Assembly: GCA_013153235.1 (NCBI GenBank)
Contig: JAADEU010000027.1
Location: 1-5,922, forward strand
Direction: 5' to 3'
Source of the DNA: Aquificota bacterium
GTDB taxonomy: Bacteria > Aquificota > Aquificia > Aquificales > Hydrogenothermaceae
Length of the DNA stretch: 5,922 nucleotides
Numbering within the stretch: position 1 is the first letter of the stretch; the number at the start of each line of letters is the position of its first letter. The translations under genes were made by a program, and so were the position numbers. The notes below the pieces were generated by a model. That model saw only the letters and a list, made by a program, of their open reading frames with translations. It made no database searches and was not told where the DNA came from. Positions 1 through 4,977 of this stretch are shown here, piece after piece.

Positions 1-148
1 CAAGCTGGAGTTTTCCTTCAAGACTGAGCTGGTTTACAGCCTTCTGGAGGCTGTTTCTGTCAATACCTGTAATCTTCTCAAGCTGGCCTATTTTTCCAGG
101 ACAGCCTGTTTTTCTGACTGCCGATAGAACCACCTTCTCTATATCCAT
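1..148 (-). CDS. Winged-helix-like small protein, N-terminus only (cut by window edge)
   Basis: A minus-strand reading frame starts at ATG 148-146 and stays open to the left edge, giving 49 residues beginning MDIEKVVLSAVRKTG. The start is preceded by AGGGTG about four bases upstream, an acceptable ribosome binding site. The visible part reads as three short helices: residues 2-14, then about 18-27 (GKIGQLEKITG), then 30-42 (DRNSLQKAVNQLS), followed by EGKLQL, which looks like the first strand of a wing. This is the usual pattern of a winged helix-turn-helix DNA-binding domain, with residues 30-42 as the recognition helix. The gene is divergent from cheB, and a palindrome lies in its predicted promoter, so it may repress itself; that is inference. 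The rest of the protein lies outside the window, so family and ligand cannot be stated. Confidence 0.6.
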   Translation of the reverse strand, partial: MDIEKVVLSAVRKTGCPGKIGQLEKITGIDRNSLQKAVNQLSLEGKLQL

Positions 149-184
149 CTGACACCCTAAATATATAAATATTTCCAGATATAC

Positions 185-214
185 ACTATAACCTAAATCA
201 TAAAGGTTAGTGAA
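185..214 (-). promoter_or_regulatory. Possible promoter for the leftward winged-helix gene
   Basis: Read on the minus strand, TTCACT (214-209, four of six matches to TTGACA) is followed after 18 bp by TATAGT (190-185, five of six matches to TATAAT). Transcription would start near 178, about 30 bases before the ATG at 148. The spacer is filled by the palindrome listed separately. Prediction by eye only. Confidence 0.4.
189..209. repeat. Operator-like inverted repeat, 6-bp arms
   Basis: TAACCT (189-194) and AGGTTA (204-209) are perfect inverted copies separated by nine A/T-rich bases. The match continues outward to CACTA/GTG if a two-base bulge is allowed. The repeat fills the gap between the predicted -35 and -10 boxes of the leftward gene, the classic place for a repressor site. 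It also lies about 100 bp upstream of cheB. That it is a binding site is inference. Confidence 0.4.
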
Positions 215-231
215 GATTAACTTTCCCTGTA

Positions 232-266
232 TTGACAGAGCTCCATTAATAAATCATCTTTAAAAT
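232..266 (+). promoter_or_regulatory. Possible cheB operon promoter elements
   Basis: A perfect -35 hexamer TTGACA lies at 232-237. At the standard 17-bp spacing the -10 position (255-260) is CATCTT, a poor match with three of six. A better -10 sequence, TAAAAT (261-266), sits 23 bp away, which is too far. The region is A/T-rich and is the only obvious place for a promoter of the cheB-HEAT-cheR unit, but the exact promoter is unclear. No sigma-28 (TAAA-N15-GCCGATAA) or sigma-54 promoter was seen here. Confidence 0.3.
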
Positions 267-281
267 TAATACAGTAGAATT

Positions 282-294
282 CTCCTCCCAGGAG
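282..294 (+). promoter_or_regulatory. cheB ribosome binding site inside a small hairpin
   Basis: The only Shine-Dalgarno match before cheB is AGGAG at 290-294. It is perfectly complementary to CTCCT at 282-286, with a CCC loop, so the mRNA could hide its own ribosome binding site. The site ends 13 bases before the ATG at 308, longer than the usual 5-9. No in-frame ATG, GTG or TTG lies closer. The start at 308 is still preferred because it places the receiver-domain DD motif at residues 10-11. Confidence 0.45.
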
Positions 295-307
295 TTCACT
301 GCACATT

Positions 308-1351
308 ATGGAGAAAAAAAAGGTTCTTATCGTTGATGATTCCCGTTTTGTAAGGAAGATTCTGTCACGGATTGTGGCAGGGATGGGATACCAGGTGGAT
401 ACCGCCGGAGACGGTAAGGAAGCTGTGTCAAAAATAATGGTAAATGACTACGACCTTGTAACCCTGGATATTGAGATGCCCGGTATGAACGGGATTCAGG
501 TTCTGAAGGAGATTATGAAAAGAAAACCCACAAGGGTAATTATGATTAGTTCTTACACAACGGATAATGCGGAACTGACCCTTGAGGCACTGAATCTGGG
601 AGCGGTCAGTTACATCACAAAACCGGGAAAACTGGGGGCTGACCTCAGTAAAATAGAGGACCATATAAGGGAAAAAATACAGGAAGTGATAAATCTACCT
701 GAAGAAAAAATACCTGTAAAAAGCAGTATAACCCCACGGAGGGAAAACTATACATATAGCTCAGGTGAGAACAGATTCATCCTCATCGGTGCATCCACAG
801 GAGGACCGAAGCATATAGAGCAGATTTTATCTTCCCTACCGGATGGCTACCCCCATTCCATAGCCATCGTCCAGCATATGCCTGCTGGATTTACAGGAAA
901 GTTCGCAGAAAGACTGGATAAAGTGAGCCGGATACAGGTTGTTGAAGCGAAAGACGGGGAACCCCTTTTACCTGGAAAGGCCGTAATTGGGAAAGGGGGA
1001 TACCACCTGAAATTTGAAAAAAACGGCGGAGGAATTGTCTGCAGACTGGAAAGGGACACAAATGGTTCTCTGTTTGTACCATCGGTGGATGAGATGTTTA
1101 TCTCAGCCTCCAGGGTAATTCCCCCTGGAAAGACTGTAGCAGTTTTACTGACAGGAATAGGAAGTGATGGGGCAATGGGTATGCTGGAGTTGAAGAAACA
1201 GGGGGCCATAACCATTGCGGAGAGTGAAGAAACGGCAATTGTATACGGTATGCCCCGGGAGGCAAAAATCAAAGGAGCTGCAGAAAAAGTGTTGCCACTG
1301 AATGAAATAATTGATTATCTTGCAGGACTTGGAGCAGTAAGCCATGTTTAA
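308..1351 (+). CDS. cheB: CheB, chemoreceptor protein-glutamate methylesterase/deamidase
   Basis: A full-length 347-residue response regulator with an enzymatic output domain. CheB removes methyl groups from chemoreceptor glutamates, and in many bacteria deamidates glutamines, to reset receptor sensitivity. It is activated by phosphorylation from CheA and acts in the cytoplasm at receptor arrays. The receiver domain (about residues 4-125) has the acidic pair D10/D11, the phospho-acceptor D54 in LDIEMPGMNG, S81 and the conserved K105 before P106. A linker of about 30 residues leads to the methylesterase domain (about 156-345). Its catalytic triad is recognisable as S163 in GASTGG, H190 in QHMP and D287 in GIGSDG. 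All key residues are present, so the enzyme should be active. The gene heads a three-gene unit, and its last 8 bp overlap the next start. The start is discussed under the ribosome binding site. Identification is very secure. Confidence 0.97.
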   Translation: MEKKKVLIVDDSRFVRKILSRIVAGMGYQVDTAGDGKEAVSKIMVNDYDLVTLDIEMPGMNGIQVLKEIMKRKPTRVIMISSYTTDNAELTLEALNLGAVSYITKPGKLGADLSKIEDHIREKIQEVINLPEEKIPVKSSITPRRENYTYSSGENRFILIGASTGGPKHIEQILSSLPDGYPHSIAIVQHMPAGFTGKFAERLDKVSRIQVVEAKDGEPLLPGKAVIGKGGYHLKFEKNGGGIVCRLERDTNGSLFVPSVDEMFISASRVIPPGKTVAVLLTGIGSDGAMGMLELKKQGAITIAESEETAIVYGMPREAKIKGAAEKVLPLNEIIDYLAGLGAVSHV

Positions 1352-1961
1352 AAAACATTCTGACAGGGACCAGATACTGATAAAAAGATTCAGAGAGTTT
1401 GATGAGGCAAGGAAATACATAGAGGATATCTCTGCGTACGATACGGAAACTGTCCTGTCCGCAGTAGACTACATGATTACCCATCAGGAGTACTACTATC
1501 TGCTGAAAAATCTGTACAGACAGATTCTGGAGGGCAAACTCCCACGGAATGTCTACGAATACGCCCTAATGAATATGAAGGTATGTCCAAGAAGGCAGGA
1601 AGAAAAAGAGATATATCTGAAAATACTCTCAACCCACAAGGATGTTTACACACAGCCACTGGTGGAATTCCTCAAATCCTGTTGTGGTTACCTGAAGGAA
1701 TTTAACATATCCCTGCTAAAAAATTATGACCCTTATATAAGAGCCGCCGGTGTTGATATACTGACCCATTGCAGTGATGAAGAGGTCAAAACAGCAATAA
1801 AAGAACTTGCCTGGAGGGAAGAAAATCCAGCTGTTGCAGAAAAAATCATCAATTATCTCAAGATTTACGGAGAAAAAGACGATAAACCTTTACTTGAGCA
1901 TATAGGAGAGAGATTTCCCCAGCTCAGGGAACTGGTAATAGAGGCAGCAGAAGGAATTTAG
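1344..1961 (+). CDS. HEAT-like helical repeat protein between cheB and cheR
   Basis: I do not recognise a named family for this 205-residue protein. It appears entirely helical, with no signal peptide or membrane segment. The C-terminal half shows a HEAT/PBS-lyase-like pattern: helix pairs start near D129-P130 (DPYIRAAGVDIL), N161-P162 (NPAVAEKIINYL) and F191-P192 (FPQLRELVIEAA), a period of about 30-32 residues. The N-terminal half (residues 8-115) is rich in charge and tyrosine and may hold more diverged repeats. Cysteines are at 81, 113, 114 and 143. The start is ATG 1344, with GGAG at 1331-1334 nine bases upstream. It overlaps the end of cheB by 8 bp and its stop directly abuts the cheR ATG, so the three genes are probably co-transcribed and translationally coupled. 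HEAT repeats usually bind other proteins, so an adaptor role for CheB, CheR or a receptor is a reasonable but unproven inference. Confidence 0.85.
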   Translation: MFKKHSDRDQILIKRFREFDEARKYIEDISAYDTETVLSAVDYMITHQEYYYLLKNLYRQILEGKLPRNVYEYALMNMKVCPRRQEEKEIYLKILSTHKDVYTQPLVEFLKSCCGYLKEFNISLLKNYDPYIRAAGVDILTHCSDEEVKTAIKELAWREENPAVAEKIINYLKIYGEKDDKPLLEHIGERFPQLRELVIEAAEGI

Positions 1962-2864
1962 ATGGTGAATGTATCTTTTGAACAACTGAAGAAAATCAGA
2001 GATTTTGTCAGATTAAAAATCGGTATATTCATAGACGATTACAAGCTCACCACTATCTACAGGAGAAAGATAGTAGACCTTATCCAGAGACACGGTTTTA
2101 AGGATTTTGAGACTTTCTATTCCACGGTTACAGGGGGACGTTCCCCAGAGCTTCTGCAGGAACTTTATAACACAATGACAGTTAATGAGACGTACTTTTT
2201 CAGGGAAAAGGAACAGTTTGAGATTCTTGTCAGGGACATCATTCCTGAGCTTGATTCTAAGAAAAGCAGTTTTGAGAGCATAAACATACTCAGTGCACCG
2301 TGCTCCACAGGAGAAGAGGTGTACACAATCGCCATATACCTTATGGAACACGGACTTGTTAACCCCTCAAGGAAATTTATGATTCTGGGGATAGATGTGG
2401 ACAGCGATGCCGTCAAACAGGCTGAAGAGGGTTTTTACACAGAAAAAAGTATGAGGGGAGTCCCTGGATACATAAAAGAAAAGTACTTTGTGAAACAGGG
2501 AGGCGGATATCAGGTTATACCCCAGCTAAGACAGGCAGTCTCATTCAAAGTGGTAAATGTGCTTGACAGGTACGAGATGAGGAGACTGGGAAGATTCGAC
2601 GTGATTTTCTCAAGAAATATGCTGATTTATTTTGAGGAAAGACTGAGGAACGAAACCATAGCCACATTTTACAGCATATTAAAGCCTGAGGGCTATCTGT
2701 TTCTGGGGCATGCAGAGAGGATGCCCCCAACAATAACTCTATTTAAAGAAAGGAGTATGGGGAAGGCCATTGTATACCAGGGATACCTGTTCTGTCCCCC
2801 TGTATCCCCTGAAGAGTTTGAGAGATTCCTCAAACCCCTAAAGGAGGGCGATACACTCCTTTAA
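1962..2864 (+). CDS. cheR: CheR, chemoreceptor glutamate O-methyltransferase
   Basis: A 300-residue SAM-dependent methyltransferase that adds methyl groups to specific glutamates of chemoreceptors, opposing CheB. The N-terminal helical domain (about 1-75) precedes NETYFFRE at 75-82, the family's N-T-FFR motif. The Rossmann-like catalytic domain shows the SAM-binding motif SAPCSTGEE at 111-119 (consensus SAGCSTGEE), the acidic D145 in GIDVD, FDVIFSRNMLIYF at 212-224, and LKPEGYLFLGHAE near 244-256. All are well conserved, so activity is expected. The start ATG immediately follows the TAG of the HEAT-like gene, with AAGGA at 1951-1955 six bases upstream. Length is slightly above the usual 270-290 because of a short C-terminal extension. 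The last 27 bp overlap the convergent bioA. The extension shows no tetratricopeptide repeats, which some CheR proteins carry. Confidence 0.97.
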   Translation: MVNVSFEQLKKIRDFVRLKIGIFIDDYKLTTIYRRKIVDLIQRHGFKDFETFYSTVTGGRSPELLQELYNTMTVNETYFFREKEQFEILVRDIIPELDSKKSSFESINILSAPCSTGEEVYTIAIYLMEHGLVNPSRKFMILGIDVDSDAVKQAEEGFYTEKSMRGVPGYIKEKYFVKQGGGYQVIPQLRQAVSFKVVNVLDRYEMRRLGRFDVIFSRNMLIYFEERLRNETIATFYSILKPEGYLFLGHAERMPPTITLFKERSMGKAIVYQGYLFCPPVSPEEFERFLKPLKEGDTLL

Positions 2865-4193
2865 TGTATCAAGGAAAAATTCCAGTTCCTCCTCCTTTAT
2901 GGCAAGGGGAGGCATAATAACCATAACATCACCCAGGGGTCTGACCCATATTCCCCTTTCTATCATCATTTTTGCAACCTTAAAACCTGTTCTTTCACCA
3001 TAGGGAAATGGTTCACCGGTTTTTTTGTCTTTGACCAGTTCAACACCTGCCATAAAACCGTACTGTCTCACATCACCCACATGCTCAAGCTCCCAGAATT
3101 CAGACAGTTTATCTGTAAGGAGCTTTATCTTTGGCTGGAGTTTTTTCAGGGTCTGTTCCTCCTCAAAGACCTCAAGGCTTGCTATTGCAACACTGCAGGC
3201 AAGGGGGTTTCCTGTATACGTATGACCATGGTAAAAATGTTTTGCCTCACCAAACTCACCTAAAAACTCATTGAATATCTCATCTGTAACCAGAGTTGCA
3301 GCCAGTGGCAGGTATCCCCCTGTAATGCCCTTTCCCAGTGCCATTATGTCAGGCTCAATTCCTTCCCTTTCACAGGCAAACATACTTCCTGACCTGCCAA
3401 AGCCTGTTGCAACCTCATCAACAATCATAAGGATATTGTACTCATCACATATCCTTCTGATTTCCTTCATGTAACCTTTTGGGAACGGCAGTATTCCTGC
3501 AGCCCCCTGAACACCGGCCTCAAGCACAAAAGCGGCTATTTCCTGATGGTTCTTGAATATAAATTCCTCAACCTCCTCAATGAGGAGCTTCGTTGTATCG
3601 TACTCCAGGGCTTTTTCCCTTCCGGCTTTTTTGACAGCCTCCAGATAAGGGGAGGGCATCTTATAAACATCAAACAGCAGTGGTCTGTACTTTTCGTGGA
3701 AGATATTTATCCCACCAACACTGACACTGCCTATGGTATCACCGTGGTAAGCCTCAGAAAGGGTAACGAATTTGTTTTTCTGTTTCTCCCCTTTATTGTG
3801 CCAGTAATGGTAGGCGATTTTTATCGCTATTTCCATAGCCTCTGCGCCATCTTCCGAGTAGAACACCTTTGTCAGTTTTGGAGGAGTTATATCAACCAGG
3901 TTCTTTGCAAATACAACTGCAGGAACATTTGAGGCTCCCAGTGTGGTAAAGTGGGCTATCTTATGCACCTGCTCTATAACTGCCTGATTGAGCTTCGGGT
4001 GGTTATGTCCGTGGACATTGCACCACAGGGAGGATACACCATCAAGGAATTTTCTTCCGTATATGTCGTAAACATAAACCCCTTCACCCCTTTCAACAAT
4101 TATATTCTCCTCCTCCCTGTAAACCTTCATCTGGGTAAATGGATGCCAGAAATACTCTTTATCCCACTCCTCAAGGTATTTTTTGTTTAACAT
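2838..4193 (-). CDS. bioA: BioA, adenosylmethionine-8-amino-7-oxononanoate aminotransferase
   Basis: This PLP-dependent class III aminotransferase of 451 residues converts 7-keto-8-aminopelargonic acid to 7,8-diaminopelargonic acid, the second-to-last intermediate before dethiobiotin in biotin synthesis. BioA signatures are visible in order: HPFTQM at 17-22, SSLWCNVHGHNHP at 54-66, SEDGAEAMEIA at 113-123, EAYHGDT at 147-153, and D259 in IVDEVATGFGRSG (PLP ring nitrogen partner). Further on are K288 in LGKGITGG (Schiff-base lysine), HGHTYTGNP at 322-330, and R418 in VRPLGDV (substrate carboxylate arginine by analogy with E. coli). Length is normal for the family. The start ATG 4193-4191 has GGAGG four to five bases upstream. 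No other biotin gene is adjacent. Text such as GKGITGGYLP and RPLGDV resembles, from memory, the Bacillus subtilis enzyme, which uses lysine rather than SAM as amino donor, so the donor here is uncertain. It overlaps cheR by 27 bp at its 3' end. Confidence 0.95.
   Translation of the reverse strand: MLNKKYLEEWDKEYFWHPFTQMKVYREEENIIVERGEGVYVYDIYGRKFLDGVSSLWCNVHGHNHPKLNQAVIEQVHKIAHFTTLGASNVPAVVFAKNLVDITPPKLTKVFYSEDGAEAMEIAIKIAYHYWHNKGEKQKNKFVTLSEAYHGDTIGSVSVGGINIFHEKYRPLLFDVYKMPSPYLEAVKKAGREKALEYDTTKLLIEEVEEFIFKNHQEIAAFVLEAGVQGAAGILPFPKGYMKEIRRICDEYNILMIVDEVATGFGRSGSMFACEREGIEPDIMALGKGITGGYLPLAATLVTDEIFNEFLGEFGEAKHFYHGHTYTGNPLACSVAIASLEVFEEEQTLKKLQPKIKLLTDKLSEFWELEHVGDVRQYGFMAGVELVKDKKTGEPFPYGERTGFKVAKMMIERGIWVRPLGDVMVIMPPLAIKEEELEFFLDTLKECIALL
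2839..2863. repeat. Inverted repeat spanning the cheR and bioA stop codons
   Basis: TAAAGGAG (2839-2846) and CTCCTTTA (2856-2863) form perfect 8-bp arms around a 9-base loop. The arms overlap the bioA stop (TAG, complement of 2838-2840) and the cheR stop (TAA, 2862-2864). Being symmetric, the hairpin would form in transcripts from either side and could work as a shared terminator. However, no T-run follows on either strand, so intrinsic termination would be weak. Both arms are also coding sequence. Confidence 0.4.
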
Positions 4194-4222
4194 ACTTCCT
4201 CCATAAACTGTTTTATTGAATT

Positions 4223-4228
4223 ATTGTA
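4223..4228 (-). promoter_or_regulatory. Possible bioA -10 box
   Basis: On the minus strand TACAAT (4228-4223) matches five of six bases of the -10 consensus and would start transcription about 20-25 bases before the bioA ATG. No convincing -35 hexamer lies 16-18 bp upstream, and I saw no BirA-type palindrome (GTTAAC-like arms) in this region. Weak call. Confidence 0.2.
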
Positions 4229-4245
4229 CACCTGCTATACACCAC

Positions 4246-4259
4246 AGGAGAAATTTCCT
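4246..4259. repeat. Short near-palindrome between bioA and the WG-like gene
   Basis: The 14-base sequence AGGAGAAATTTCCT pairs with itself at five of seven positions plus one G-T pair, centred at 4252/4253. It lies in the divergent intergenic region, 53 bp upstream of the bioA start and 70 bp upstream of the plus-strand gene, a position suited to a shared operator. It could also be chance in A/T-rich DNA. Confidence 0.2.
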
Positions 4260-4296
4260 ATGAATAAACTCATACAACGGTGGAAATGTTTCATAA

Positions 4297-4302
4297 TATA
4301 AT
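4297..4302 (+). promoter_or_regulatory. Perfect -10 box for the WG-like gene
   Basis: TATAAT occurs at 4297-4302, 27 bases before the ATG at 4330. Transcription would begin near 4309, leaving a leader of about 20 bases that contains the ribosome binding site AGGAG (4319-4323). The -35 region at 16-18 bp spacing (around 4273-4280) is a poor match, so an activator or a non-standard contact may be needed. Confidence 0.45.
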
Positions 4303-4329
4303 CTCAGGTCAAAAATAGAGGAGTGCTTT

Positions 4330-4977
4330 ATGCTTTACCAGGTGGAAAAAGGTTTTGTTGTTGATAACGGTGAAAAAAGGGTAACATTTGGCTGGGTTCT
4401 CAATGAGGGAGCCTTTAAAGGTCAATCGGAATATTTCATAGCCACGGAAGATAGCGTAAAGGACGCAGACAGCCTGTCTATCGGTATGAAAAACGCCAGA
4501 TGGGCAATTTACAGCATAAAAACCCTTGAAAAGGTATCTCCTGTATTCAACTGGATATCGCCTCTGGGTCTGGTCAGGGGACAGTCCCCTTATTACAGGG
4601 GAAGCCTGGACGGAAAAGAGGCCCTTTTTACTCTGGAAGAACAGATAACAGACTGGTTTGACAAAATAAGAGACAGGGGAGCATTAACAGGGGAAAGCAG
4701 CTACTACTGGGGTAAGAAAGACGGTTTTTACGCTCTTTATGATATAGAGACAGGAAAAAAACTAACAGATAACTTTAAATCATCTGTTATTGCCGGGGCC
4801 TTACTTGGTAGGGGCAGTTACGTCGTAGGCAGTTATGGTGAGGAGATATTTTTTATCTATGATATACAAACCGGTAAAATAATTTCTCCTGAATTTGATG
4901 AGGATACTCTTATACAGATACTAAAGCACGGTAATCTGGAAAGGGCTCTTGAGGAACTGACAGCTGGTCAGGTGTGA
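4330..4977 (+). CDS. Uncharacterised protein with WG-like beta repeats
   Basis: I do not recognise a named family for this 215-residue protein. It has no signal peptide or membrane segment and is predicted cytoplasmic. It contains four diverged internal repeats, each with a G-x3-G-x-(S/G)-x-Y core at residues 27-35, 80-88, 117-125 and 156-164 (spacing 53, 37, 39). Between cores come segments like DGFYALYDIETGKKLTDNF (131-149) and EEIFFIYDIQTGKIISPEF (171-189). These resemble the strand-turn pattern of WG (KWG) repeats, in which a short aromatic strand, a D/E-x-x-G-K turn and a P-x-F/Y strand alternate, and suggest a small beta repeat or partial propeller fold. A short acidic helical tail (192-211) follows. 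The ribosome binding site AGGAG sits six bases before ATG 4330. Its 3' end overlaps the convergent MCP-like gene by 10 bp. Repeats of this type usually mediate binding, but no partner can be inferred from sequence. Confidence 0.85.
   Translation: MLYQVEKGFVVDNGEKRVTFGWVLNEGAFKGQSEYFIATEDSVKDADSLSIGMKNARWAIYSIKTLEKVSPVFNWISPLGLVRGQSPYYRGSLDGKEALFTLEEQITDWFDKIRDRGALTGESSYYWGKKDGFYALYDIETGKKLTDNFKSSVIAGALLGRGSYVVGSYGEEIFFIYDIQTGKIISPEFDEDTLIQILKHGNLERALEELTAGQV

Noticed and set aside
119..127. GCCGATAG resembling a sigma-28 (flagellar) -10 element
   Set aside because: No TAAA-type -35 lies about 15 bp upstream on the same strand, and the sequence sits within the coding region of the partial leftward gene.
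245..270. Paired ATTAAT sequences as an operator
   Set aside because: ATTAAT is itself palindromic and common in A/T-rich DNA, and the flanking bases do not extend the symmetry.
847..1272. Minus-strand open frame of 141 codons inside cheB
   Set aside because: It runs antisense to the catalytic domain of CheB, whose motifs are intact. The low-complexity serine/proline/phenylalanine-rich translation is typical of a reverse-strand shadow.
3546..3932. Plus-strand open frame of 128 codons inside bioA
   Set aside because: It lies antisense to the strongly conserved BioA coding sequence, has no recognisable domain, and no ribosome binding site was evident; it is a shadow frame.
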